From Blautia sp. (lineage in GTDB: Bacteria > Bacillota > Clostridia > Lachnospirales > Lachnospiraceae): DNA of 64,000 nt. Location: assembly GCA_026169535.1 (NCBI GenBank), contig JAPFCU010000078.1, positions 1 to 64,000 on the forward strand, given 5' to 3'. The notes under the pieces were generated by a model. It was not told where the DNA came from. It saw nothing but the letters and a program-made list of their open reading frames with translations, and searched no databases. Every line of letters begins with the position of its first letter. Position 1 is the first letter of the stretch. The position numbers and the translations under genes are program-made. Positions 16,640-25,303 of this stretch are shown piece after piece.

Positions 16640-17812
16640 ATGAAGAAAGATTTTATCAAAGGAATGGCGGCAGGAATCACAGTTTCGCTTGCTGTTGCAG
16701 CAGGTGGATATGCAGGATATCAGATCAGGGATAAAGGTGTTCTGTCTGATTCGGAGCATGTACAGAAGATCAGGGTCCTGGAAAATCTGATCCAACGGGA
16801 TTATCTGGGAGAGATAGATGAGAAACAGCTTGCAGAAGGGGTGTATGCGGGATTGATATATGGGCTGGGAGATCCTTACTCCAGATATTATACGGCAGAA
16901 GAATACAAACAGGAAAATTCAGCTGCAATGGGGGCCTATGTGGGAATTGGCGTGACTATGCAGAAAAACCGGGAAGGCGGCGTGGAGATCGTAGAATGTT
17001 ACGAAGGAGGACCTGCCAGTGATGCCGGTGTGAAGAAAGGGGATATCATCAGCGCCATTGATGATACCGACATTACAGATATGGAGGTATCAGAGGTTGC
17101 AGATATGATCAGGGAAGGAGAAAAAAAGCAGGCAGTTTTGACCATACACAGGCAGAATGAGGAAATGCCTCTGAAACTGACCGTGGAGATCACAGATGTA
17201 ACCCTGCCCTCTGTTTTTGAAGAGATGCTTAAGGATCAGGTAGGATACATCAGGATATCAGAGTTTACAGATGTAACACCGGATCAGTTCAGGGAAGCTT
17301 TTTCCAGTCTGAAAAAGAAAGGAATGGAAAAACTGATTGTTGATCTCAGAGGAAATCCAGGGGGACTTTTGACTTCTGTATGCAGTATTTTAAACGAGAT
17401 CCTTCCGGAAGGTCTGATCGTATATACAGAAGATAAGTATGGAGAGCGCCAGGAACAGAGATCAGAGGGAAAGACGCCGCTGGATATGCCATTTGCAGTT
17501 TTGGTCAACGAAAACAGTGCCAGTGCTTCTGAGATTTTTGCAGGAGCTGTTCAGGATCATGGAATCGGAACGATCGTAGGGACAACCACTTATGGAAAAG
17601 GAGTGGTGCAGGAACTTCTCCCATTAAAGGACGGCAGCGCTGTAAAACTGACGATCTCTGATTATTATACCCCAAAGGGAAATTCCATCAATAATACGGG
17701 TATCAGACCGGATGTGGAAGTAAAACTGGATCCAGAGCTTTTGAATCAGGAAGAGATTACTTATGAAAAGGACAATCAGCTGCAGGAGGCGTTGAAAGTG
17801 CTGAAAAAGTAA
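16640..17812 (+). CDS. Carboxyl-terminal processing protease, S41 family (CtpA-like)
   Basis: A 390-residue membrane-anchored serine protease. It has an uncleaved-looking N-terminal segment (about 7-30), a PDZ domain (about 95-180, 'GGPASDAGVKKGDIISAIDD') and an S41 catalytic domain. The likely nucleophile Ser is in 'NENSASASEIFAGA' and the Lys in 'TTYGKGVVQ'. ATG 16640 follows GGGAGG; the frame is open 36 bases further up but without a site. Its position after ftsEX is common in clostridia and fits a cell-envelope role. Confidence 0.93.
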   Translation: MKKDFIKGMAAGITVSLAVAAGGYAGYQIRDKGVLSDSEHVQKIRVLENLIQRDYLGEIDEKQLAEGVYAGLIYGLGDPYSRYYTAEEYKQENSAAMGAYVGIGVTMQKNREGGVEIVECYEGGPASDAGVKKGDIISAIDDTDITDMEVSEVADMIREGEKKQAVLTIHRQNEEMPLKLTVEITDVTLPSVFEEMLKDQVGYIRISEFTDVTPDQFREAFSSLKKKGMEKLIVDLRGNPGGLLTSVCSILNEILPEGLIVYTEDKYGERQEQRSEGKTPLDMPFAVLVNENSASASEIFAGAVQDHGIGTIVGTTTYGKGVVQELLPLKDGSAVKLTISDYYTPKGNSINNTGIRPDVEVKLDPELLNQEEITYEKDNQLQEALKVLKK

Positions 17813-17868
17813 CAGTGCAGTAAAATGTCACTGTTCACAGTAACTCGAAAATTTTATTATGGTTTATG

Positions 17869-17897
17869 TTGCATGAGACGAACTGTGATGTTATGAT
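17869..17897 (+). promoter_or_regulatory. Promoter of the DegV-family gene
   Basis: TTGCAT (17869-17874) and TATGAT (17892-17897) have a 17-base spacer. Confidence 0.65.
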
Positions 17898-17955
17898 AAG
17901 AACAAAAAAATCTGATACAGCATGTGCTGTAAAGCATGTTGGGAAAGGATAACGT

Positions 17956-18825
17956 ATGAGAGAGTATGTGATTACAACAGATAATAATGCGGATCTTCCG
18001 GAAGAGTATTATAAAGAGCATAATGTAGGCTGTATGTATTTCAGCTATACTATGGATGGCGTACTTTACAAACAGGACTCTTATATGCCGGAAGGTGAGT
18101 TTTACGGAAAGATGAGAGCCGGTTCCATGCCTACTACAGCGCAGGTGAACCCGGAAGAAGCCAGGCTTTTATTTGAACCATATCTGAAAGAAGGCAAAGA
18201 TATTCTGCACATTGCGTTTTCTTCCGGGTTAAGTGGAACCTATAACAGCTGCCGGATTGCTGTGGAGGAACTTAGGGAAGAATATCCGGATCGGATCATT
18301 ACTATTATAGATTCCCTTGCAGCATCTTTGGGGCAGGGGTTGCTGGTTTATCTGGCACAGAAACTGAAAGAAGATGGTGCAGATATGCAGACGGTTGCAG
18401 AATGGGCAGAGAATCATTGTAAAAATATCGTGCACCTTTTTACCGTAGATGATCTGAACCACCTTTACAGAGGAGGACGTGTTTCAAAAACAACAGCAGT
18501 TCTTGGCGGTATGCTGAATATTAAACCTATTCTTCATGTGGACGATGAGGGAAAACTGATCCCCATCGGTAAAGTTCGGGGACGTAAAAAATCAATTCTG
18601 GAGCTGGCGTCTCTTATGGATGAAAAACTTGGAAGTTGTAAAGATACCTGTGATACAATTTTTATCAGCCATGGAGACTGCCTTGAGGATGCGGAATTTC
18701 TGGCAGAAAAGATAAAGGAACGCTATCAGATAAAGACAGAAATTGTAAATTATGTAGGGTCAGTGATCGGCGCCCACTCCGGTCCCGGCACACTTGCTTT
18801 GTTTTTTGTGGGAGACGTAAGATAA
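17956..18825 (+). CDS. DegV family protein
   Basis: A 289-residue cytoplasmic protein of the DegV/FakB group, which binds a fatty acid for presentation to the kinase FakA. Typical parts are 'VITTDNNADLPEEYYKEHNV' at the N-terminus, the ligand-site 'FSSGLSGTYNSCRIA', and 'LYRGGRVSKTTAVLGGMLNIKPIL'. The length is normal. Whether it acts as a true FakB cannot be said, as no fakA is nearby. Confidence 0.92.
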   Translation: MREYVITTDNNADLPEEYYKEHNVGCMYFSYTMDGVLYKQDSYMPEGEFYGKMRAGSMPTTAQVNPEEARLLFEPYLKEGKDILHIAFSSGLSGTYNSCRIAVEELREEYPDRIITIIDSLAASLGQGLLVYLAQKLKEDGADMQTVAEWAENHCKNIVHLFTVDDLNHLYRGGRVSKTTAVLGGMLNIKPILHVDDEGKLIPIGKVRGRKKSILELASLMDEKLGSCKDTCDTIFISHGDCLEDAEFLAEKIKERYQIKTEIVNYVGSVIGAHSGPGTLALFFVGDVR

Positions 18826-18893
18826 ATTTGTTACTGCAAAGCGTTAAAAGGTAATATAAATGTAACAAAATAATAATAATTCGTAAAAAACTC

Positions 18894-18922
18894 TTGCATT
18901 CTTTCTGAACTTTTCGTATGAT
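18894..18922 (+). promoter_or_regulatory. Promoter of the FN3/lysozyme-like gene
   Basis: TTGCAT (18894-18899) and TATGAT (18917-18922) have a 17-base spacer. Confidence 0.65.
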
Positions 18923-19004
18923 AGAAAGGAAGAGCTGCTGTATATGGCTATAAAGCGGCAGCAAAAATATGAAACAAACGTGTTCAGATGAAAGGAAGGA
19001 TCGA

Positions 19005-20312
19005 ATGCAGAAAGTTGGAAGAAGAATAATCGTATTTTTTATGGCAGTTTTGGCAATGCTCGCAGTGACTTTTGAATCAGAAGTTCCGGTAAGTGCTGCT
19101 GCATCTGTGAAAAATATCAGTGTAAAAGCAAATATACAGGCATCGTCCACAAATGCACTCAGGATCAGCTGGAACCGTAGCTCTATGGCAAACGGATATG
19201 TGATTTACAGAAGGGAATCTCTTAAAAAACCATTCAAGAGATTAAAAGTTGTAAATAAAAATGCAGCCTCCTACCTGGACAGGAATCTGACCAGCAGCAA
19301 GCCTTATCAGTATGCAGTAAGAGCATATCGAAAAGAAGGCAAAAAGAATGTATACAGCAAATATGTCCCGGCTCTTGGAGCAACCCGCCCTCAGCAGACT
19401 ACTGTAAAGGCAAAAGCAGTATCCAGCAGCAGAGTGGATGTATCCTGGAATAAAAACCTCAGAAGCAGCGGATACTGTATTTACAGAAGAGCTACAGGAG
19501 AAAAATGGGTGCTGGTGGCTGATCTTGCAAGCAGAAACAGCTCTTATTCGGACCAGAAGGTAAAGGCAGACACCAAATATGTTTATGCGGTGCGCCCTTA
19601 TAAAAAGGCTGGAAATGTAAAATATATGGCCTCCTTTAAACAGAGCAGTCTAATTCATACACCGGAGAACGTATCCGGAAGTACTTATCCAGTATTTAAC
19701 CAGACGCAGAAGGATGTTATGAAAAAGATTCTTTATGCAGTAGAGACTGGCGGACAGGTTTACGGCAGACAGGATTATAAAGACTTTACAGAGGCATACA
19801 CCAACAGCGGTGCAGAACATTCCATTACCATTGGTGCAGGACAGTGGTATGCAACAGAAGCACAGAGACTTCTGAAGCTGATCCACACGAAATATCCTGC
19901 TACATGGAAAAAATATGATCCTAAGAATTATGTATGGAATGATGTGGTTAATAAAAACTGGTCTACATATAAACTAAGTGAAAATTCCGGAAGAGCAAAG
20001 ATTATTGTGAAACTGATCGGTTCTCCTGACGGTATCAAGTGTCAGGATCAGCTGATGTATGAGCAGATTGATGAGATACAGAAAGAAATCCGCAAGCTTG
20101 GCATTACAGAACCAAAGGCAGTGGGAATGTTTATCAATATTCGCCATCAGGGCGGTTATGGTGCAGTGACCCGTGTCCTTAATAAGACAAAACGTCCGGT
20201 AACTCTTGATAATATCTACAAGGCACTGCAGACAGATACAGGCAATCAGGTAGGGGCTTATAAGAGCAGACAGAAATGTGTTTATACCTGGTTAAAAACC
20301 TATATGAAATAG
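19005..20312 (+). CDS. Secreted protein with two FN3-like repeats and a C-terminal lysozyme-like domain
   Basis: A 435-residue exported protein with an N-terminal signal peptide (RRIIVFFMAVLAMLAVTF... cut near VSA-AA). Two fibronectin type III-like repeats follow (about 38-130 and 131-220), each with a 'GYxIYRR...YxYAVRxYxK' pattern. The last ~200 residues ('AVETGGQVYGRQDYKDFTEAY', 'SITIGAGQWYATEAQ', 'MFINIRHQGGYGAV') resemble lysozyme-superfamily modules of clostridial phage-type endolysins, with a candidate catalytic Glu in VETGG. This suggests a wall-bound peptidoglycan hydrolase, which is inference. ATG 19005 follows GGAAGGA; an upstream ATG at 18969 lacks a site. Confidence 0.75.
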   Translation: MQKVGRRIIVFFMAVLAMLAVTFESEVPVSAAASVKNISVKANIQASSTNALRISWNRSSMANGYVIYRRESLKKPFKRLKVVNKNAASYLDRNLTSSKPYQYAVRAYRKEGKKNVYSKYVPALGATRPQQTTVKAKAVSSSRVDVSWNKNLRSSGYCIYRRATGEKWVLVADLASRNSSYSDQKVKADTKYVYAVRPYKKAGNVKYMASFKQSSLIHTPENVSGSTYPVFNQTQKDVMKKILYAVETGGQVYGRQDYKDFTEAYTNSGAEHSITIGAGQWYATEAQRLLKLIHTKYPATWKKYDPKNYVWNDVVNKNWSTYKLSENSGRAKIIVKLIGSPDGIKCQDQLMYEQIDEIQKEIRKLGITEPKAVGMFINIRHQGGYGAVTRVLNKTKRPVTLDNIYKALQTDTGNQVGAYKSRQKCVYTWLKTYMK

Positions 20313-20325
20313 AATAAAGCAATAT

Positions 20326-20395
20326 GATGAGACTGATGGAGATCATACCCTGTGAAGAATAAAAGGTGATGATCATCATCAGTCTTATTTTGTCT
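20326..20395 (+). terminator. Terminator after the FN3/lysozyme-like gene
   Basis: GATGAGACTGATGGAGATCAT pairs imperfectly with ATGATCATCATCAGTCTTAT across a loop of about 20 bases, followed by TTTTGT. Confidence 0.65.
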
Positions 20396-20402
20396 AAAAG
20401 TA

Positions 20403-20431
20403 TTGTATTTATAGAAAAAAAGTGATATGAT
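20403..20431 (+). promoter_or_regulatory. Promoter of the riboswitch-controlled cbiK transcript
   Basis: TTGTAT (20403-20408) and TATGAT (20426-20431) have a 17-base spacer, and the aptamer starts about 23 bases later. Confidence 0.7.
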
Positions 20432-20453
20432 TTAACAAATTGAATAAGAAGAA

Positions 20454-20623
20454 CAACAGGTGCCGGAATGGATCCGGATAATAGGGAAACAGGTGTGAAT
20501 CCTGTACGATCTCGTCACTGTATTTAAGGAGTATGGAGCTGTGTATGTTACATACGGTCACTGGGAAACCGGGAAGGCTGCTTCATATGATGATCTATAA
20601 GCCAGGAAACCTGCCTGCTGTTG
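20454..20623 (+). ncRNA. Cobalamin riboswitch aptamer
   Basis: The closing helix CAACAG / CTGTTG encloses the conserved blocks AGGTGCCGG, ATAGGGAAACAGGTG, AATCCTGT, GTCACTG, CACTGGGAAACCGGGAAGGC and the 3' box AAGCCAGGAAACCTGCC, in the order expected for a cobalamin (B12) aptamer. The expression platform continues to about 20754 and ends in a terminator. With bound cobalamin, the cbiK cluster should be turned off. The whole 20313-20838 gap is explained by this element plus the flanking terminators and promoter. Confidence 0.95.
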
Positions 20624-20688
20624 GTACGGGGACTCATGTCCCGGATCACGAGTAATTGGTTGTACCGCGCATTTTCCGCAGGCCTTTT

Positions 20689-20719
20689 ACCCTTATTATA
20701 AAGATAAAGGGTTTTTTTA
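20689..20719 (+). terminator. Riboswitch expression-platform terminator
   Basis: ACCCTTAT / ATAAAGGGT hairpin is followed by TTTTTTT. A second hairpin with AAAACTTCC / GGAAAAGTTTT follows at about 20728-20754. The bases TTCCGCAGGCC occur just before each hairpin, so they may switch partners. Confidence 0.75.
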
Positions 20720-20838
20720 TTGTTAAAATAAAACTTCCGCAGGCCGGAAAAGTTTTCTCCGTACATTTTTATTCAGTTTGGGACAGGCTGCAGACAGGCA
20801 GAACTGTTCAGACAGTGTAAAGATAAAGGAGGAAAATC

Positions 20839-22128
20839 ATGAAAAACAAAACTGTAAAAGCACTGGCACTTCTTATGACTGTAACAACTGTAACTATGAT
20901 GGGATCTGCAAGCATTTATGCTTCTGAAACAGAAGCAGATGTAGCGGTAGAAGCCACAGCAGAGGAAACTGCAGAAGATGAATCTGGAGACGCAGATCAG
21001 GCAGCAGCTGATAATGCAGCAGCTCTTATTGATAAGATCTACGTTCAGGAAAGAACAGAAACCACAGACGAAGACTGTAAGGCTGCAAAAGAAGCATGGG
21101 ATGCTCTGACAGATGCGCAGAAAGAACTGGTAGAGGGAGAATTCGCAAGCCCGGACTACTTTGGGCTGGATACAGGGGATGCAGCAGCCGATGATGCCCG
21201 TAATGGAGATGAGATCGGTGAAAATGAGCTTTTGGTGGTAAGCTTCGGTACTTCTTATAATGACAGCCGGGTAGAGGATATCAAAGGAATTGAAGATGCA
21301 CTTCAGGAAGCCTATCCGGATTGGGCAGTCAGAAGAGCTTTTACCGCACAGATTATCATTAACCATGTACAGGCAAGAGACGGAGAAGTAATCGACAATA
21401 TGCAGCAGGCACTGGATCGTGCTGTAGAGAATGGAGTAAAAAATCTTGTAGTACAGCCAACTCATCTGATGCACGGTGCAGAGTATGATGAAATGACGGA
21501 GACACTGGAAGAATATCAGGATAAATTTGAGTCTGTTGCTATTGCAGAGCCAATGCTTGGTGATGTAGGAGATGATGCAACTGTGATCAATGCGGATAAG
21601 GAGGCAGTTGCCAAGGCAGTTACAGATGCAGCTGTTGCAGATGCCGGATTTGAAAGTATGGAAGCAGCGGCAGAAGACGGCACAGCTTTTGTATTTTTGG
21701 GACATGGAACTTCTCATACAGCAAAGGTAAGCTACAGCCAGATGCAGACACAGATGGAAGAGCTTGGATTTGCAAATGCATTTATTGGAACAGTTGAAGG
21801 GGAGCCGGAAGATACTGCATGCGAGGCTGTGATCGAAAAGGTAAAAGAAGCCGGATATAAGAAAGTTATTCTTCGCCCTCTGATGGTGGTTGCCGGAGAT
21901 CATGCAAATAATGACATGGCAGGCAGTGAAGAGGATTCCTGGAAGAGTATGATGGAAGCATCCGGTGCTTTTGACTCTGTTGATGCCCAGATCGCAGGTC
22001 TGGGAAGAATCGATGCAGTAAAAGAACTTTATGTAGAACATACAAAGGCAGCAATCGATTCTCTTGGGGCAGAAGGTACAGAAGAAGCAGCGGCAGAGGA
22101 AGAAACTGCAGAAACAGCAGAAGAATAA
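20839..22128 (+). CDS. cbiK: Exported sirohydrochlorin cobaltochelatase (CbiK-like)
   Basis: A 429-residue protein. Residues 1-29 are a signal peptide (cut near IYA-SE), then an acidic linker, a helical segment (about 60-110), and the chelatase domain (about 128-410). The three metal ligands of class II chelatases appear kept: His209 (VVQPTHLMHG), Glu320 (GTVEG) and His355 (GDHANNDMAG). CbiK inserts cobalt into sirohydrochlorin in anaerobic B12 synthesis, normally in the cytoplasm; a periplasmic form is known in Desulfovibrio. Both termini beyond the domain are acidic (the tail is Ala/Glu-rich). It is the first gene under the cobalamin riboswitch, and an AAAGGAGG site precedes the ATG. Confidence 0.92.
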   Translation: MKNKTVKALALLMTVTTVTMMGSASIYASETEADVAVEATAEETAEDESGDADQAAADNAAALIDKIYVQERTETTDEDCKAAKEAWDALTDAQKELVEGEFASPDYFGLDTGDAAADDARNGDEIGENELLVVSFGTSYNDSRVEDIKGIEDALQEAYPDWAVRRAFTAQIIINHVQARDGEVIDNMQQALDRAVENGVKNLVVQPTHLMHGAEYDEMTETLEEYQDKFESVAIAEPMLGDVGDDATVINADKEAVAKAVTDAAVADAGFESMEAAAEDGTAFVFLGHGTSHTAKVSYSQMQTQMEELGFANAFIGTVEGEPEDTACEAVIEKVKEAGYKKVILRPLMVVAGDHANNDMAGSEEDSWKSMMEASGAFDSVDAQIAGLGRIDAVKELYVEHTKAAIDSLGAEGTEEAAAEEETAETAEE

Positions 22129-22167
22129 AAACAAAAGCTGCATATTTTGCAGAATGAGATAATATAG

Positions 22168-22219
22168 ACTGCTGCAAAGCGGGACTGCAGAAGCAGTGGC
22201 TTTGCAGCAGTTTTTAATT
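22168..22219 (+). terminator. Terminator or attenuator between cbiK and the NEAT-like gene
   Basis: A perfect 13-base stem ACTGCTGCAAAGC / GCTTTGCAGCAGT encloses an 18-base loop that itself contains an inverted repeat (CACTGC-type), and ends in TTTTTAATTT. As no promoter is evident before the next gene, it may thin rather than stop the transcript. Confidence 0.85.
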
Positions 22220-22241
22220 TATCAAGAAAGGAGATTTTATT

Positions 22242-23120
22242 ATGAAACGAAAAATTGTAATGGTATTGTGTGCGGCAGGTGTGCTTTCCTTAGCCGGAAG
22301 CAGTCTGGCAATGGCAGGAGAAAAAACGGAAGCTGTAACTGAAGAAAGCGGAGGAGCAGAAGAAAAAGCGGATGTAGCTCTTGAGGATGGCGTTTATACA
22401 GCAGAATTTGAAACAGACAGCAATATGTTTCATGTAAATGAGGCAAATGATGGAAAAGGGACTTTGACTGTAGAGGATGGAAAGATGACCATTCATGTAA
22501 GTCTTGTATCCAAAAGCATCGTAAATCTGTTTGTCGGAACAGCAGAGGATGCTCAGAAGGAAGGAGCAGAAATTCTGGAACCTACTACAGACGAGGTAAC
22601 CTACAGTGATGGATACAAGGAGGAGGTATTTGGATTTGACATTCCTGTGCCTGCTCTGGATGAAGAGTTTGACTGTGCCCTCCTTGGAAAAAAAGGAAAA
22701 TGGTACGATCATAAGGTAAGTGTTTCTGATCCAGTGCCGGCATCAGAGGCAGGAAAGCAGGAAGCGGCAGAAGGAAACACGGTAGAGGATCTGAAGCTGG
22801 AGGATGGAAACTATACAGCGGAGGTTGTTCTGGAAGGCGGATCAGGAAGAGCGTCTGTGGAAAGTCCGGCAAAACTGGAAATTAAGGATGGAAAAGTAAC
22901 TGCAGAGCTGATCTGGAGTAGTCCGAACTATGATTATATGATAGTAGACGGTGAAAAATATGAGATGACCAATACAGAGGGAAATTCTACATTTGAAATC
23001 CCGGTAGCTGCCTTCGATACAGTGTTAGAAGTTAAAGCAGATACGGTGGCAATGAGTGAACCTCATGAGATTGACTATACTCTGCAGTTTGATTCTGAAT
23101 CAATAGAAAAGGCAAAATAA
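22242..23120 (+). CDS. Exported protein with two NEAT-like repeats
   Basis: A 292-residue protein with a signal peptide (cut near AMA-GE) and two domains of about 100 residues (about 48-162 and 187-284). Each opens with 'LEDGxYTAE', continues with a 'VxDGKxTxxxxxxS' strand and ends in an aromatic/charged strand. That plan resembles NEAT domains, which bind haem on Gram-positive surfaces, but the match is by eye and remote. The distinctive haem-binding Tyr-x-x-x-Tyr is not clear in repeat 1; repeat 2 has HEIDYTLQF. It has no LPXTG or C-terminal anchor. Sitting between cbiK and a B12/haem importer, a tetrapyrrole-carrying role is plausible. Confidence 0.6.
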   Translation: MKRKIVMVLCAAGVLSLAGSSLAMAGEKTEAVTEESGGAEEKADVALEDGVYTAEFETDSNMFHVNEANDGKGTLTVEDGKMTIHVSLVSKSIVNLFVGTAEDAQKEGAEILEPTTDEVTYSDGYKEEVFGFDIPVPALDEEFDCALLGKKGKWYDHKVSVSDPVPASEAGKQEAAEGNTVEDLKLEDGNYTAEVVLEGGSGRASVESPAKLEIKDGKVTAELIWSSPNYDYMIVDGEKYEMTNTEGNSTFEIPVAAFDTVLEVKADTVAMSEPHEIDYTLQFDSESIEKAK

Positions 23121-23121
23121 T

Positions 23122-24258
23122 ATGAAAAAATTTCTTATCTGTCTTATGACCAGTGTAATTCTTCTGACACTTGCCTGTCCGGTTCAGGCTGCAGAAAATA
23201 CTCATACGGAAATAAAAGGTCTTACCTTTGACCACAGCATGGAGCTTACTTATGCAGAACAGTTTTCTGTAGATTACTATAAAGATGGCTATGCCCTGAT
23301 CACCATAGCGGAGGAAGGGCAGTTCCTGGTAGTGCCGGAGGGAAAAGAAGCACCAAAAGATCTGGACCCGAAAATCGCTGTGATTCAAAAACCTGTAGAA
23401 AATATTTACCTGGTAGCGACTTCTGCCATGAATCTTTTTTGCGCACTGGATGCCCTGGACCATATCAGTCTGTCCGGGACAGATGCTGATGGCTGGCATA
23501 TCGAAGAAGCAAAAAAAGCCTTGGAGAATGGAAGCATTTCCTTTGCAGGAAAATACAGCGCTCCGGATTATGAGCTGATCCTGGACAAAAAGTGCAGTCT
23601 GGCAGTGGAGTCTACCATGATCTATCATACACCGGAGGTAAAAGAGAAACTGGAACAGTTTGGGATCCCGGTCCTTGTAGAACACTCCAGCTATGAATCA
23701 CATCCGCTGGGACGAACAGAATGGCTGAAACTTTATGCCGTGCTTCTGGACAAAGAAAAAGAAGCGGAGCAGCTTTTTCAGCAGCAGGCAGAGAAGCTGG
23801 AAAAGATTCAGGACAGCCGGAATACAGGAAAGACAGTTGCATTTTTTTACATTAATTCTGTAGGAGCCGCCAATGTGCGTAAATCCAATGATTATGTGGC
23901 CAAAATGATTGATCTGGCCGGAGGAGAATATATTTTTCGGAACCTTGGAGAAAAAGATAATGCACTGTCTACTATGAACATGCAGATGGAGGAATTTTAT
24001 GCCTCTGCCAAAGACGCAGATTACATTATCTATAACAGCACCATTGACGGAGAGCTGACGGATATTTCCCAACTGCTGGCGAAAAGCTCTCTTCTGGGAG
24101 ATTTTAAAGCTGTAAAGGATGGAAATGTATGGTGTACGGAGCAGAATCTGTTCCAGGAGACACTGGAGCTGGGAACGATGATCGAGGATATTCATACTAT
24201 GCTGACGTCTGAGGATGAAACTTTGGATTCTCTGACCTTTATGCATAAACTGAAATAA
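23122..24258 (+). CDS. ABC transporter substrate-binding protein, BtuF/FhuD class
   Basis: A 378-residue class III binding protein with a signal peptide; Cys19 (LTLAC) may be a weak lipobox, though VQA-AE would also suit signal peptidase I. Motifs are 'NIYLVATSAMNLFCALDALDHI', 'YELILDKKCSLAVES' and the long linking helix before 'GKTVAFFYINSVGAANVRKSNDY'. Such proteins bind cobalamin, haem or siderophores for the FecCD-type permease encoded next. The gene starts one base after the NEAT-like stop codon, so the two are tightly coupled. Under a B12 riboswitch, a corrinoid ligand or precursor is the first guess. Confidence 0.87.
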   Translation: MKKFLICLMTSVILLTLACPVQAAENTHTEIKGLTFDHSMELTYAEQFSVDYYKDGYALITIAEEGQFLVVPEGKEAPKDLDPKIAVIQKPVENIYLVATSAMNLFCALDALDHISLSGTDADGWHIEEAKKALENGSISFAGKYSAPDYELILDKKCSLAVESTMIYHTPEVKEKLEQFGIPVLVEHSSYESHPLGRTEWLKLYAVLLDKEKEAEQLFQQQAEKLEKIQDSRNTGKTVAFFYINSVGAANVRKSNDYVAKMIDLAGGEYIFRNLGEKDNALSTMNMQMEEFYASAKDADYIIYNSTIDGELTDISQLLAKSSLLGDFKAVKDGNVWCTEQNLFQETLELGTMIEDIHTMLTSEDETLDSLTFMHKLK

Positions 24259-24283
24259 ATATTGATACAGGAAGGACGAAATC

Positions 24284-25303
24284 ATGCGTAAAAAGCTACA
24301 TTTCAGATACTGGGCGGCCTTTGGCTTTCTGTTTCTGCTGCTTATCTTATTTATCATATGGAACATCAATTCCGGCAGTATCCCCATTTCTGTCAGAGAA
24401 ATCATTGATATTCTTTTTATGAGAGGGGGAGAGGAAACAGCACGGAATATTGTGTGGGAGATTCGTCTTCCAAGAATTATTTCTGCGGTGATCCTTGGAG
24501 GTGCATTGTCTGTATCAGGATTTCTCCTTCAGACTTTTTTTGGAAATCCCATTGCCAGCCCTTTTGTACTTGGAATTTCTTCCGGAGCAAAGCTGGTGGT
24601 ATCTCTTGTGATGATATTCCTGTTAGGAAAATCTATGGTGGCTTCTTCGGCAGTTCTGATTCTGGCGGCTTTTGCCGGTTCTATGATCTCTATGGGTTTT
24701 GTGCTTCTTGTGGCAAAAAAAGTAAAACAGATGTCAGCTCTTATTATCAGCGGTATCATGATCGGGTACATTTGTTCGGCAATTACAGATTTTGTGATCA
24801 CTTTTGCCGATGATTCGAATATTGTAAATCTCCATAACTGGTCGCTGGGAAGCTTTTCCGGAATGAACTGGGAGAACGTAAAGATGATGTCTGTAGTGGT
24901 ACTGACTGCCTCTGCAGTGGTATTTCTCATGTCAAAGCCTATCGGGGCTTATCAGCTGGGAGAAGGCTATGCTCAGAATATGGGAGTGAATATTAAGGTG
25001 TTCCGGGTGGCTCTGATCCTGTTATCCAGTATCCTGTCCGCCTGTGTAACAGCTTTTGCAGGTCCGATCTCTTTTGTAGGGATTGCGGTTCCCCATCTGG
25101 TAAAAAGTCTTTTAAAAACGGCCAGACCTCTTCTGGTGATCCCGGCATGCTTCTTAGGAGGAGCAGTATTCTGTCTTTTCTGTGATCTGATCGCCAGAAC
25201 TGCATTTGCCCCTACAGAGCTCAGCATCAGTTCTGTGACTGCAGTATTTGGGGCACCGGTTGTCATTTACATCATGATCCGAAGAAAGAGGACAGTGCAA
25301 TGA
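24284..25303 (+). CDS. ABC transporter permease, FecCD/BtuC class
   Basis: A 339-residue permease with about ten membrane segments. It carries the family signatures 'WEIRLPRIISAVILGGALSVSG', 'FFGNPIASPFVLGISSGAK' and 'GPISFVGIAVPHLVKSLL'. It overlaps the ATPase start by four bases (ATGA). It forms the channel for the binding protein upstream. Confidence 0.94.
   Translation: MRKKLHFRYWAAFGFLFLLLILFIIWNINSGSIPISVREIIDILFMRGGEETARNIVWEIRLPRIISAVILGGALSVSGFLLQTFFGNPIASPFVLGISSGAKLVVSLVMIFLLGKSMVASSAVLILAAFAGSMISMGFVLLVAKKVKQMSALIISGIMIGYICSAITDFVITFADDSNIVNLHNWSLGSFSGMNWENVKMMSVVVLTASAVVFLMSKPIGAYQLGEGYAQNMGVNIKVFRVALILLSSILSACVTAFAGPISFVGIAVPHLVKSLLKTARPLLVIPACFLGGAVFCLFCDLIARTAFAPTELSISSVTAVFGAPVVIYIMIRRKRTVQ

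Noticed and set aside
20773-22143. Long 456-codon open frame on the minus strand opposite cbiK
   Set aside because: Its product is a Cys/Phe/Ser-rich string with no family features, and the plus strand codes a clear chelatase with a riboswitch and ribosome site. It is a shadow caused by codon bias.
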